DNA of 64,000 nt from Macrostomum hystrix (taxonomy: Eukaryota > Platyhelminthes > Macrostomidae), in contig CATNEN010000039.1 of NCBI GenBank assembly GCA_950097015.1, positions 3,298,001-3,362,000 on the forward strand, in the 5' to 3' direction. The position numbers and the translations under genes were made by a program. Shown here in pieces: positions 53,501 through 62,814 of the stretch (within the stretch, counting starts at the first letter, position 1; each line of letters begins with the position of its first letter). The notes below the pieces were generated by a model. It was not told the DNA's origin and ran no database searches. It worked only from the letters and a program-made list of their open reading frames with translations.

Positions 53501-53963
53501 AATCGACCACCATATTTAGGTTTTTGACGCTTGTCAGACAAATGACCTTGCGTCACCCTGCATCTCTCACCGTAGAGCTCTCGGCTTCTCATCGCGCATA
53601 GAGATGGAGGGGCAGAGGCCAGTCTGGCTTTTCGTCTCTGTTTTGTTTTTCTTCTCTAAAATGGCCGAGCATGCACACGGCGAGCATGCACGAGCAGTCA
53701 CTGAGTGGTCACTTTCATGCAGAATTTCTCAATGACAAAGCGCGACTACTATAATATAGTATTGAAATTTTTATTAACTAAATGTACTTTAACTGCACTG
53801 ATTGCTAAAGCTGTTTTGGCAGCTCAATTTTCTGCATAAAAGTGCAACAATAAAATACAGGCTTTAGATCAGTTCGAGAGCACTTACGAGCAGATGCGGG
53901 TTGTCCTGATGTACAAGAAAGAATCCAACAGTGCCACCACAGTCCAGTTGATGTCCCAGACAT
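44585..53963 (-). CDS. NCK/Dock-type SH3-SH3-SH2 adaptor
   Basis: Inferred minus-strand exons, in order: 53888-53963, 52965-53343, 46220-46553, 45568-46032 and 44589-44830, with a stop possible at 44585. Phases 1, 2, 0, 0 match at every junction. Domains: a Ser-rich N-terminus; a basic linker [18 protein letters not shown]; an SH3 ([17 protein letters not shown] ... GWWRG ... GWFPSNHV); a second SH3 ([20 protein letters not shown] ... GLVPRNYV); and an SH2 ([21 protein letters not shown] with the phosphotyrosine-binding Arg, then [18 protein letters not shown]). This is the order of NCK SH3-2, SH3-3 and SH2, coupling tyrosine kinases to actin regulators. SH3-1 was not found; it may be lost or in a missed exon. 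The SH2 carries an inserted Arg-rich loop. The first two exons are less certain than the domain exons. Confidence 0.75.
45068..45300 (-). mobile_element. SINE family A copy 4 (head missing) in adaptor intron
   Basis: The reverse-oriented body has CCACAGCCAGCGACGAGGCA, a decayed hairpin (GTGTACATCTGCCCAGAATT ... GTCAGGCAGTGTACAC) and GCACCCCAATAAATGTGGCC, stopping before the tRNA-like head. A further tRNA-like word (AATGTTTAGAGCTTCGGACT, about 45432) lies just beyond, possibly a family B head remnant. Confidence 0.7.
46574..46586. repeat. 5' target-site duplication of the LINE
   Basis: GTTCCGATGTATC, repeated exactly at 52829-52841, brackets the retrotransposon. A 13-bp exact duplication is typical of target-primed reverse transcription. 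Confidence 0.9.
46857..47220 (+). promoter_or_regulatory. 97-bp 5' UTR monomers of the LINE
   Basis: Units start (GGTACCTCTGGCTACGG) at 46857, 46953, 47050 and 47147, giving about 3.75 copies of period 96-97. Later copies are almost identical; the first is the most diverged. By analogy with monomer-type promoters of rodent L1, they may drive transcription and renew the 5' end; that function is inference. Confidence 0.75.
47451..48998 (+). CDS. LINE ORF1 protein (nucleic-acid-binding Gag-like)
   Basis: ATG at 47451 opens 515 codons; an in-frame TTG four codons upstream was not chosen. The N-terminal 165 residues and C-terminal 150 are Ala/Pro/Gly-rich and low complexity. The central part, from [13 protein letters not shown] to [11 protein letters not shown], has an ordered alpha/beta pattern, resembling RRM-like/DUF4780-type ORF1 domains as recalled. 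No CCHC zinc knuckles are present, unlike many I-clade ORF1 proteins. ORF1 proteins coat element RNA in the ribonucleoprotein. The stop is 12 bases before the ORF2 ATG, suggesting reinitiation. Confidence 0.7.
   Translation: MASSLPTAPAEDTMVPEAIHAAAPGLAGPATATNAALPNSRDDRGAKRSTTSGAAKRRRRLMAPGKPAPSTEDRAQARWAEGALPRAGAGAGGLAPPAQAPARGGAHDAPRPGSRAKEIPAPIRTAARPEGEAEAEGPVPTADADPEGGVATGQGPGPHATYAAIARRQPAVVITGRDGKRLSSEQLSNICRNIDAMLWQLQLKGEPLAVGASATRESCFVVWPGDAESGRRLLELLPTQSWAAGLDFLRENEPPKTKRHRIFVPAKSVVTSAEDLRMGLIAMNRELPTAGLIVHRTILRPDGTGFTAILGLSEQWTRRYPDGANICIGLWKTKIFAFEADKTRGQTGPTTVPATEGSSDPEVGTGGRAQSSRQKRPERAIAGSSERRPARITKRRGLLQRASEVVRTARMAQLRAEMRGGPPGQAPQPRATGEASKVPSSIEQGPSSAPPTAQGAVSAPVEGDSGPGLGAGGGDWAADPVEFPPLARGRGTEEPMATDIDPEEEDRLLAESPSK
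49011..52715 (+). CDS. LINE ORF2: endonuclease, reverse transcriptase, RNase H
   Basis: 1,234 codons, open throughout. APE-type endonuclease at residues about 5-230, with N12, E39 (QEPW), D139 and N141 in [11 protein letters not shown], and a terminal SDHR. Reverse transcriptase at about 430-720: [33 protein letters not shown], the [11 protein letters not shown] acidic motif and catalytic YADD at 668-671. RNase H at about 937-1065: TDGS (D941), NEVLAI, DSQAAL and [18 protein letters not shown] with all acidic positions. A CPFC...H...C-type zinc motif lies at about 1158-1178. All catalytic residues seen are intact, so the copy may be active. The enzyme nicks target DNA and primes reverse transcription there. 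Confidence 0.95.
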   Translation: MMIPGISCLQVNTQHCVAASVNLMRTTERTMPGLVLVQEPWLSKNKPSNIPAGYDCFCMADSVRPRSLIYAAKALNAWMRPDLSNGDICVIQSAHIVPNKLTLVASAYLAGDAPVVSDTLVALCDFARARNFELLLAGDANSHHTHWGSSKINDRGEELLAFVSGTPLNFCNVGNTPTFDNGRWAEVLDVTLASPGILPRVLGWEVWETESSLSDHRFIRFNIGTPDKKQKPIWRRNVRNTDWPVFSQKLHEGLRDSDPSMAMATTQDLDGVAALLGGAITEAYEMACPLKAYKGKKSAPWWNPELGVLRRRAKALQRRMKISHDPDDKEAYTRAIHEFKGRVRRAKADKWRQYCEGLEGSRPTARVVKALTNDRFSKLSSITKPDGSITERPEETLELMLGHFFPSVPAHFGPDDHSRGGQGLAQSLVTNDRIVRAAKSFNPFKAPGPDGIYPAFLHEAVKNGRFLHLLCRLLRACIVLGYVPALWHEARVVFIPKPAKGDYRSVKSYRPISLTSTCLKLMERLVLWRLLTVELGRAPLSPNQHAFRAGRSTESALHCIVETLEKAVLGSGFALAVFLDIEGAFDNVVFEAFEEALVSRATHPHLVRWVMYMIRHRHVVAHLEGRLLSAPVLKGGPQGGVLTPLLWNLVMDELLKSTRPDPVLKVGYADDVTAICAGPSAETTRDLIQGFINRAVRWADQCGLRLSESKTVAVMFTSKLLWTIKPLTLYGKNIAMEKQVRCLGLVLDHRLNWTPHITTKAKRALAILAQVRRAVGTTWGLTPKNLWWIYTAIIRPSVAYAGLIWASAMGIQKNLEALYRVQGRACRMTLGAPPSTPFEGMNAFLNATPIDIFVKGEAAKSTRRLLDAGVSFQNSRAFSKRSLLPHSDLCLKTLGECGGLTILSDGAPATLLRSHRYKVSISPRNEVKDCWDDPAVHCYTDGSLMNGKSGFGVCVASGGEVLWTHSQYCGKSSSVFQNEVLAISFCAAELRQRQLAGRRIFFHSDSQAALKALSRCTSRSRTTLDCNTQLNGLAQSNKVELLWIPGHAGFTGNEMADQLAKAGAASSLMGPGPESPIPISVVNSSINCWMETQHRRRWSSTLNCRQSRAAVPTPSSNLRKALLRLNRRDLRAVTMALSGHGCFTRHRYLQGHVPEETCPFCCSGRENAEHFICHCPAFTRARLKHLGPAPTLAEACSPENIPQLAHFLRDTGRADFFPAYGEEDRAAESTDGPP
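52829..52841. repeat. 3' target-site duplication of the LINE
   Basis: An exact copy of GTTCCGATGTATC from 46574-46586, directly after the AAGTCAAGTAA tail. Confidence 0.9.
53344..53887. other. Adaptor-gene intron 1
   Basis: No exon or repeat was recognised. A search by eye for a missing first SH3 domain (ALYDY, WW, VPSNY-like words on the minus strand) found none here. Confidence 0.4.
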
Positions 53964-54945
53964 TTCAATGCCTTGATTCAAAATAGAGGCCACTCGACCA
54001 CAAAGAAAACTCGGTAGAGGATCTGGTACAGAATATCTGGTCTAGTTATCTTGTACAGCGCGGAAGTCGTGAGAACGTGCTCTTGGCAGGAAAGTGTCAC
54101 GTGCACTTATTAGACTGGCAAGTTTGGCATGGAGTGCTTCACTACTCGGTGGAATTGTCGAACGCTGCGCTTCTGTTCAAAGAGCAACAACTGCAACCAT
54201 TTTTTCCTTTATAAACCATCTAGACTTGCGAATGCTAAGCAGCAACCTCAGAATCTGCGAACATGACCTCGCGCAATGGTACTGGGAGGGACCAGAACAA
54301 ATGAAGTAAGGAGAGAATTAGTGACAGAAAAATATAGAGAGTAAAGCAACAGAGAAAATCCGACATTTTTAGCCTGGCTGTGCTAAACACTTGTAAGTGT
54401 TTGCGAGGCTCGCTTGTTGTTCTGCTAGCTGACTGCATTCGGGTAGCTCGGGTTCTTCCAGGCGAACAAGGCCGCCCTCCGCTTCCATCGGCTCATATTC
54501 AGAGCGCTGGTAATTTGAGAGGGACTGCAGCTGCAATGGTCGCATTGCTTTTCTTATGGAAGGCAGCAATGCATGCATGGAACCATGAGACGACGCATGG
54601 TTGGAACCCCGGGTGCAGTTGCCGGCTTTTCCACCCTCATTTGATTTCATGGAATGAGGCCAGAAGCATTGTGTACCCAAACTGTGGCAGCAGTGGCATG
54701 CAGTCCAGGCACCGTTAGCAACATATTTGTATATTTCATGTAGGGTGGTATTGAATAGCATGAGGAGGAAATGCTGGGTTCTTATCGATATCAACACTCA
54801 ATTTTGTCGATCCGAGGTGCGCTTCATGGGGTGCGCAGAACTTTCTATTTTAGCTCGTACGATAATTGATTCCCTGTCAGGTATAGTTATTGCTGTGATA
54901 GCACACGTTTCCCACCTTGAGCTAACATGCCTCTGATGTTCTTGG
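53964..54945. other. Unassigned region upstream of the adaptor gene
   Basis: A minus-strand stretch around 54370-54530 reads LSNYQRSEYEPMEAEGGLVR and continues acidic, ending in a stop near 54371. It looks mildly coding but has no clear acceptor or partner exon. Nothing else is recognised. Confidence 0.25.
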
Positions 54946-54999
54946 TAACTTTGGGTGTGAATGAGGGCCAGGATCCAAGGGACCAAGGGGTAGAGACCA

Positions 55000-55375
55000 A
55001 GGGGAAGAGACCAAGCGTAAGAGATCAAGTGGTAGAGACCAAGCGGAAGAGCCCAAGGGGTAGAGACCTATGGGAAGAGACCAAAGGGGAAGAGACCAAG
55101 GGGTAGAGACCAAGCGGAAGAGACCAAAGGGGAAGAGACCAAGGGGTAGAGACCAAGCGGAAGAGACCAAACATAAGGGATGAAGGGGGAAGAGACTAAG
55201 AGGAGGAGAGCAGAACAGCAGAACAAAGCTAGCAGAACAAAGGGGAAGAGACCAAGGGGTAGAGACCAAGCGGAAGAGACCAAAGGGGAAGAGACCAAGG
55301 GGTAGAGACCAAGCGGAAGAGACCAAACATAAGGGATGAAGGGGGAAGAGACTAAGAGGAGGAGAGCAAGGGAAA
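55000..55375. repeat. Purine-rich composite minisatellite
   Basis: Units of about 14-15 bp around AGAGACCAAGGGGTAGAG form a 44-bp higher-order repeat. A block (about 55080-55200) is repeated with its irregular AGACCAAACATAAGGG end near 55255-55370. Confidence 0.9.
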
Positions 55376-55527
55376 AGGTTGCGAAAAAGAACCTGCTAGG
55401 CAAAGCTGCCACTGTTAGGAGCACTGTTCGAGCTCCGACAGCTGTATTCAATTGTGCGTGATGAGCTTAAAGTAAGTTGGTGGAAGTTATGTAGATTACG
55501 TAGCTCTGTATTATATATGAAATTGCA

Positions 55528-55720
55528 TGTTGTGACGGCCACTCTCTACAGCGCCCTGCGTGGCGCTAGGGCGGCTACCCAACCCCAGTTTTGACTATCA
55601 CCTACGCTGGGCCGGTGTAGTGTGCACAGGGCTTAACCTCATTTATAAGCGCCGGCCAATAAATCTCGATCTTTTAATGCGCTGCACATTGCCTGTTCTC
55701 CATCAATCGCAAATAAAATT
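55528..55720 (+). mobile_element. Possible solo LTR-like segment
   Basis: It begins TGTTGTGACGGCCACTCTC and contains GCGCCCTGCGTGGCGC, a TATAAG (55642) and an AATAAA (55661) within 20 bases, a promoter/poly(A) arrangement typical of LTRs. No second copy, internal region or target duplication was found here, so this is only a suggestion. Confidence 0.2.
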
Positions 55721-55839
55721 TAGGTGGTTGCGATCGCCAGAATTTCCTATATTTAAGTTAATTGTGCTGCCGAAGCTCATGAAACTATGCGTGAAACAAA
55801 GAAAGTACAGTTAAGTTTTGTGCATATGCAGCACGTTCT

Positions 55840-56918
55840 ATTCACTCAAGCCGAGGCTCGAAAGCTATACTACAATTGACAAGCATAACATTTATCGACC
55901 GAAACAAAACAAAAATATATATATATACAGCTGCCCATACTCATTCATAACTTAAGAAATCAAGCAGCCTTAACTTTTTTTGCAAATAAGCCATTTCTTC
56001 GAGTTTTTAAGGTTTTTTCAAGCGTGTTTAACTGTGTATAACAAAAGAACTGTTGCGAACGTATATTGATTTAGTGATTAGAGTTAGAAAGCTAATAAAT
56101 ATTATAAATTTTATTTTATCGTCCTAAAATCATATTTCTACGCATGTGCCAGAAGTAAATAATGACACCACTAAATCGTTCAATTTTTTCGATCAACGTT
56201 TTGCAATTTTTAGTAATTATTGATTCATTGTTATTAAATAACTTTTTGAACTAAAGGGATTTGATCTGTTTATATATATTTGTTGAACATTTGCATATCG
56301 GGTTTTTGGCTGCTTTAGTCAAAGTAACACTTATCGAAAGAAGTAGGCCTAAAAATCATAGAAATCTTTTTCTTATCTTACAGTATACTTTAATAAGTAC
56401 AGTTCAGTAGAAAGCTTATTCTTAACATTATTCTTAAGTATAGCGAAGTTTTTAAGTTAAGTAGCTAATATACTAATATACTATATATATCTATATTATA
56501 GTAGGTCAGCTCTCATTAAATCATTTTTAGTTTCAACCCACATGTTTCTTTGCAGATCACTGCCAGGCCTTGTATTTAGTTATTTGCTTAGGACATGACA
56601 TTTATTATACATTTTCGTTACTAACATAAACAAATAATGTACATATGTTTTGTGCAAAGTGCAAATCTATGTTGTCTAGGCAAGTAATGACACTGACTCA
56701 AGCAAGATTTGAGTCCTATCAAATACACATCCTATTAGTATTAAGTTAGACTCAGAAGAGTGTTACTTTTAAAATTAATGCATTTAAACTTTTAATTTTA
56801 GCATATTTTTTTCATAAGTATCATTTCATTTTGATTGATGGCATACATATTTTACTTTTATATTTTCTTTTTTTGCTTGATCTAGTGCTATGCCTCACAA
56901 AGTTACAGACAACACAAA
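55840..56918. other. Spacer and upstream region of ChaC2
   Basis: Strongly AT-rich with TA runs (55915-55926, 56480-56500). No gene was recognised. The ChaC2 promoter and 5' UTR should lie near the 3' end, but no distinct element stands out. Confidence 0.35.
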
Positions 56919-58789
56919 ATGTGGATATTTGGCTATGGTTCACTAGTGTGGAAAGCTGACTTTCCATATGAGGAGAAACTATTTGGCTATGTAGTTGACC
57001 ATGGACGCAGGTTTTGGCAGTCCAGTCCTGACCATCGAGGAATGCCAGAGTTAGTAAGTTTTGTGGCTTAAATTCTGCTGTCTTTGTAATTTGACTTATT
57101 TTTTTATTATTTCAAATGGAGTAGAGCTATTCCAACACTACTGAAATGTTAATGATAAAGCTGTCATTCAGTACAGCTTCATCCATCATACCACCTTGAT
57201 GTCATTCAGTACAGCTTCATCCATCATACCACCTTGATGTCATTCAGTACAGTTTCATCCATCATACCACCTTGGTGTCATTCAGTACAGCTTCATCCAT
57301 CATACCACCTTGGTGTCATTTAGTATAGCTTCATCCATCATACCACCTTGATGTCATTCAGTACAGCTTCATCCATCATACCACCTTGATGTCATTCAGT
57401 ACAGCTTCATCCATCATACCACCTTGATGTCATTCAGTACAGCTTCATCCATCATACCACCTTGGTGTCATTCAGTATAGCTTCATCCATCATACCACCT
57501 TGGTGTCATTCAGTACAGCTTCATCCATCATACCACCTTGGTGTCATTCAGTACAGCTTCATCCATCATACCACCTTGATGTCATTCAGTACAGCTTCAT
57601 CCATCATACCACCTTGGTGTCATTCAGTACAGCTTCATCCATCATACCACCTTGATGTCATTCAGTACAGCTTCATCCATCATACCACCTTGGTGTCATT
57701 CAGTACAGCTTCATCCATCATACCACCTTGGTGTCATTCAGTACAGCTTCATCCATCATACCACCTTGGTGTCATTCAGTACAGCTTCATCCATCATACC
57801 ACCTTGGTGTCATTCAGTACAGCTTCATCCATCATACCACCTTGATGTCATTCAGTACAGCTTCATCCATCATACCACCTTGATGTCATTCAGTACAGCT
57901 TCATCCATCATACCACCTTGATGTCATTCAGTACAGCTTCATCCATCATACCACCTTGATGTCATTCAGTACAGCTTCATCCATCATACCACCTTGATGT
58001 CATTCAGTACAGCTTCATCCATCATACCACCTTGGTGTCATTCAGTACAGCTTCATCCATCATACCCCCTTGATGTCATTCAGTACAGTTTCATCCATCA
58101 TACCACCTTGGTGTCATTCAGTACAGCTTCATCCATCATACCACCTTGATGTCATTCAGTACAGCTTCATCCATCATACCACCTTGATGTCATTCAGTAC
58201 AGCTTCATCCATCATACCACCTTGATGTCATTCAGTACAGCTTCATCCATCATACCACCTTGGTGTCATTCAGCTCCGCACAGAACCCGCTGCCTTCTTC
58301 TCTCACAATGTCCCTCAACCCGGTTCATCTCGCCAGCCGGGCCGCACGGTGACTCTGGTGCCCAGCCCCGGCGAGCGAGTCTGGGGCGCCGCCTATCGCC
58401 TCGCCGCCGACGAGGTCGCTCGAGTTCGCAGCCACTTGGACGAACGTGAGAAGGCCGGCTACGCCCTGTTGCCGATCCAGTTCTACCCGGCGAATTCTCC
58501 AAGCCAGCCTCTTTCTGCTCACGTGTATGTCAACAGCGGCGAGCAACACTTCCTGGGGCCGCAGACTGTAAGCAGCATTGCTCAACGCGTGGCTATCGCA
58601 GCCGGTACGAGCGGGCCCAATGTTGACTATGTGATGCGGCTTGCCAAGGCCATGCGAGACATTGCCGCCCCGGACTCCCTGGATCCTCACTTGGCCGAGG
58701 TTGAGGCGGCTGTCCTTGCCGAGTGCGGCAAACTCCCTTCCGGGTCCAGCGGCAACGGCCAGCTGCCCGCTGATGACGACTCGTGCTAG
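56919..58789 (+). CDS. CHAC2: ChaC2-type glutathione-specific gamma-glutamylcyclotransferase
   Basis: Exons 56919-57053 and 58337-58789 join in phase 0 to give 195 residues, close to the roughly 180 of ChaC2. The N-terminus [20 protein letters not shown] holds the substrate-binding YGSL loop, then [15 protein letters not shown]. Exon 2 opens PGRTVTLV and contains VWGAAYRL and DEREKAGYA, whose Glu is the expected catalytic acid/base. The enzyme converts cytosolic glutathione to 5-oxoproline and Cys-Gly. An ATG at 56889 is out of frame and ends after 18 codons, a possible upstream ORF. The intron is almost entirely a 38-bp minisatellite. The start and ortholog assignment are firm. Confidence 0.93.
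57160..58272. repeat. 38-bp acceptor-like minisatellite in the ChaC2 intron
   Basis: About 29 nearly identical copies of a 38-bp unit, CATTCAGTACAGCTTCATCC plus ATCATACCACCTTGATGT, with G/A and rare C/T variants. It begins about 105 bases after the donor and ends about 65 bases before the acceptor, with the last half-unit grading into unique sequence. Each copy carries CATTCAG-T. Because 38 is not a multiple of three, three array frames alternate in the spurious ORFs. Confidence 0.97.
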
Positions 58790-59065
58790 TGAAATGCTTG
58801 AGTGCTGCAACCAGTGCAAATGAGATCTTGGGGAATCCCCCGATTGTTTCAACTAGTGCAAATGAAATCTTGGGGAATCCCCGGATTGTATCATTCAGTG
58901 CAACTGAAATCTTGGGGAATCCCCGGATTGTATCATTCAGTGCAACTGAAATCTTGGGGAATCCCCGGATTGTATCAACCAGTGCAACTGAAATCTTGGG
59001 GAATCCCCGGATTGTATCAACTAGTGCAACTGAAATCTTGGGGAATCCCTGAGTGTTTCTACTAG
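58790..59065. repeat. 42-bp tandem repeat with GGGGAATCCCC palindromes in the ChaC2 3' UTR
   Basis: Six copies of a 42-bp unit (GAAATCTTGGGGAATCCCCG plus a variable second half) directly follow the ChaC2 stop codon. Each carries an 11-bp palindrome matching the kappa-B consensus GGGRNWYYCC. The first and last copies are diverged at the edges. Confidence 0.93.
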
Positions 59066-59344
59066 TGCAACTGAAGAAATTTTTTTTCAAACAGCACAAC
59101 TGAGAAGCTCAGGGTAGGCCTATTAATTTTTTACAGCCCAACCATGTTAGTTGCTGTATAGAGTTTTTTAAAATCCATATGTAACTTTGTTTTTCGACTG
59201 CACTGATAGTTTACAGCACTTGTATTAGCAAATAATATTTGTTCACAAAATAGTCTTTCTCTTCTGACACTGAGCTTATTATCAGTGCTTGCCGTGTGCT
59301 TCTTTGAAAGAATTCTTTTGAATTAGCTACTTTTGTTTAAATAT

Positions 59345-59350
59345 AATAAA
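59345..59350 (+). terminator. Poly(A) signal, ChaC2
   Basis: AATAAA about 555 bases after the stop, followed by T-rich sequence. The predicted 3' UTR would include the 42-bp repeats. Confidence 0.5.
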
Positions 59351-59544
59351 ATAATTGTTTGAATGTACAAATATTGAAATTCATATGATTTGCTATTGTC
59401 AATTTTTTCTGTCTCATTTTCTCCGCATTTCCATACGTTGTCCAATTTAGGTTTTATCAGTTTTGCGATGGCTCGAGTTTTACGTTACTGTTAGAACGTA
59501 AGTTAAAGGGGAAAGGTGTTTCGGTCTCGGGAAAATTTGGGTAA

Positions 59545-60418
59545 TTTACAAAACTTGGGAAATTCGGATAAGTTCAAAGGTTCGGCTTTTTCTGTACTGT
59601 GGATATTCGGTTAATTTGAAAGGCTCGGGTTTTTCGGTACTGTGGAAATTCGGTTAATTTGAAAGGCTCGGGTTTTTCAGTACTGTGGAAATTCGGTTAA
59701 TTTGAAAGGCTCGGGTTTTTGGTACTGTGGAAATTTCGGTTAATTTGAAAGGCTCGGGTTTTTCAGTACTGTGGAAATTCGGTTAATTTGAAAGGCTCGG
59801 GTTTTTCAGTACTGTGGAAATTCGGTTAATTTGAAAGGCTCGGGTTTTCAGTACTGTGGAAATTCGGTTAATTTGAAAGGCTCGGGTTTTTGGTACTGTG
59901 GAAATTCGGTTAATTTGAAAGGCTCGGGTTTTTCGGTACTGTGGAAATTCGGTTAATTTGAAAGGCTCGGGTTTTTGGTACTGTGGAAATTTGGGTAATT
60001 TGAAAGGCTCGGGTTTTTGGTACTGTGGAAATTCGGTTAATTTGAAAGGCTCGGGTTTTTGGTACTGTGGAAATTCGGTTAATTTGAAAGGCTCGGGTTT
60101 TCAGTACTGTGGAAATTCGGTTAATTTGAAAGGCTCGGGTTTTCAGTACTGTGGAAATTCGGTTAATTTGAAAGGCTCGGGTTTTTCAGTACTGTGGAAA
60201 TTCGGTTAATTTGAAAGGCTCGGGTTTTTGGTACTGTGGAAATTCGGTTAATTTGAAAGGCTCGGGTTTTTCAGTACTGTGGAAATTCGGTTAATTTGAA
60301 AGGCTCGGGTTTTTCGGTACTGTGGAAATTCGGTTAATTTGAAAGGCTCGGTTTTTACGGTACTGTGGAAATTCGGTTAATTTGAAAGGCTCGGGTTTTT
60401 CGGTACTGTGGAAATTTC
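59545..60418. repeat. 42/43-bp minisatellite upstream of the ORP gene
   Basis: About 20 copies of a unit with core GGTTAATTTGAAAGGCTCGG and TTTTTCAGTACTGTGGAAAT. Indels in the T-run (TTTTCAG, TTTTTGG, TTTCAG) distinguish copies. It ends 230 bases before the ORP ATG. Confidence 0.96.
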
Positions 60419-60650
60419 TTGAAGTGTAAAGCGCCAGCAGCCCACCCCGAGTGTCAAGTCCAATGCTCATTGGTTGCAAGTGATCCATATAATTGTTAGA
60501 CTTTTGGAATCAAAGTGATAATGAATTCGTTTAAAAAGATTTCAGCGTACAGTCAAAGCTATTGTGTCCTCAAGATAAAGTTTCATAAGGCAAGTAGTTG
60601 AATTGAATCAACCGATAGCGACGTGAAAGGGCGATTTTTTTCAACTTTGC

Positions 60651-62784
60651 ATGGCAACCAGCAAAGCAGAGACTGCGGATGAAGTTGCAGTTGAAGGTGA
60701 TGGCGCTTCCACGGGCTGTGCAATTCGGTGAGTGAAAATCGCACCTTTCTGCTCACAATCCATAATTAACACCTGAGCTGCATCGACATCCACACCTGAG
60801 TAGAGTTGCTTTGCCGCACTTTAATACGTGGGGGAGTGAAATATTTCATATTTCAACACATTTACATTTGTTGTGGCCTTCTTATCGAGCGCGCAGCAGG
60901 GCCAACAGCAGATTGCAAAGTTCAAATGCATTTTAGGTTTGTTTTCTTATTAGGCAAGTTCGCACTAAGAAATTCTTATCTGGTTTTCAGCAAATAAGCT
61001 GTCTGGTCTAAGCCACTTAGAATCAGCGCATGTGATTGCTTCTGCGCTCTTCAAATATGCTCAGGAAATTACCGACATCTTCCTTTGTTTGTTTTGTATT
61101 GATGCTCAACTAAACTTATAACCTGCAGACTAATAAACATCAAAATTTATGATAATTTATTCTATGAAATCTTTACTACTTGTAAACACATTGCGAGTCT
61201 GCAGTGTGTGTGTGTGTGTTGGATGGGATCCTCACGCTTGACTGTCATCCCAGATCCTCATGCTTGACTGTCATCCCAGATCCTCATGCTTGACTGTCAT
61301 CCCAGATCCTCATGCTTCGCTGTCCTCCCAGATCCTCATGCTTGACTGTCATCCCAGATCCTCATGCTTCGCTGTCCTCCCAGATCCTCATGCTTCGCTG
61401 TCCTCCCAGATCCTCATGCTTGACTGTCATCCCAGATCCTCATGCTTGACTGTCATCCCAGATCCTCATGCTTCGCTGTCCTCCCAGATCCTCATGCTTC
61501 GCTGTCCTCCCAGATCCTCATGCTTGACTGTCATCCCAGATCCTCATGCTTCGCTGTCCTCCCAGATCCTCATGCTTGACTGTCATCCCAGATCCTCATG
61601 CTTCGCTGTCCTCCCAGATCCTCATGCTTCGCTGTCATCCTAGATCCTCATGCTTCGCTTTCATCCCAGATCATCAGGCTTGACTGTCTTCCTCCCAGAT
61701 CCTCATGCTTCGCTGTCATCCCAAATCCAACCCAACTGTATTTCAGGACTCAACTCCCGGTGGAGATGAAGGCCCGGGCCCATTTCAGCATCTGGGAGTT
61801 CATGAAGAACTGCATTGGCAAGGAGCTGACTAAGATCACTATGCCAATCAGCTTTAATGAGCCGTTGTCGTTTGTTCAACGAGTGACTGAGTACCTGGAA
61901 TATTCGGACCTGCTTTTCAAGGCTGCCAGGTTGGACGACCCGGTGCAGAGGCTCGAGGTAAGCGGGAGTGGAACTGGGCGAAACAACATACACTGTTTAA
62001 AATCAAATAAAGGCTTATTTTTTTCTCCTGTGCTCGCCATCGCAGTACATTGCCGCTCTGGTGGTGTCCGGCGCATCCTCCAATTGGGACCGGTTCACTA
62101 AGCCGTTTAATCCGCTGCAGGGCGAGACCTACGAGCTGGACAGGCAAGCTGAATAGATTGTTGTTGATATATTCTAACTACCGTAGATCCTGCGGTACGG
62201 GCATAACAAATTAGCATAGTTTAAGTAAGGCCCTTGTAATGTTCTCCAAAAAACAAATGAATTTTGATTTCACTGCAGAAGCCGCGATCTGGGCTTTCGC
62301 CTCGTCTGCGAACAGGTGTCGCACCACCCACCAACCAGCGCCTACCATGCTGAGGCAGTCGACGGCAGCTGGCAATTCCACGGCAGCGTGACTCCGAAGC
62401 TCAGCTTCTGGGGCAAAACTGTCGACGTGGCGCCAAAGGGTTGCGTCACGATTGAATTTCCCAAACGCGAGGAAGTGTACACCTATCAGAATGTGCCGTG
62501 CAAGGTTCACAACATTCTATTTGGCAAACTGTGGGTGGAGCATGTGAGTTTTTGTGTTTTTCCATTGCATTTTTTCTGTTAATGTCATATTTAATTGACA
62601 CTGATCTCTTGCAGAGCGGCGATGTACTAATAACCAATCACCGAACTAAGCACCGCTGCGAACTGAAGTGGCATCAGTCGTCCTGGTTCAGCTCCGATTA
62701 TCACCGCGTAACCGGCTGCATCTACGATGGCAACGGACGGAAGCGGAAGGCGCTCTACGGCAAGTGGGTCGATTCCTTCTACAG
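60651..62784 (+). CDS. ORP1/ORP2-type oxysterol-binding protein-related protein, 5' part
   Basis: Five exons: 60651-60727, 61747-61957, 62046-62143, 62279-62543 and 62615-62784, phases 2, 0, 2, 0, 2, totalling 273 codons before the window ends. A 25-residue N-terminus leads into RTQLPVEM and the ORD lipid-binding domain: FSIWEFMKNCIGKELTKITM, FNEPLSFVQRVTEYLE, KPFNPLQGETYEL, the family signature EQVSHHPP, HGSVTPKLSFWGK, VHNILFGKLWVEH and ALYGKWVDSFY. Such proteins exchange sterol and phosphoinositides at membrane contacts. No PH domain precedes the ORD, as in short ORP forms, although upstream exons cannot be excluded. Intron 3 has a GC donor (CAG-GCAAGC) supported by phase and homology. The remaining exons lie beyond the window. 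Confidence 0.92.
61228..61735. repeat. 26-bp acceptor-like minisatellite in ORP intron 1
   Basis: About 19 copies of a 26-bp unit in two forms (CTTGACTGTCATCCCAGATC or CTTCGCTGTCCTCCCAGATC) mixed in no simple order. Each contains pyrimidines plus CCCAG. It ends about 12 bases before the true acceptor (TTTCAG at 61746). A short (TG)n precedes it. Confidence 0.96.
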
Positions 62785-62814
62785 GTAAGGCGCTGCTGCA
62801 GAATCGTGATAGGG

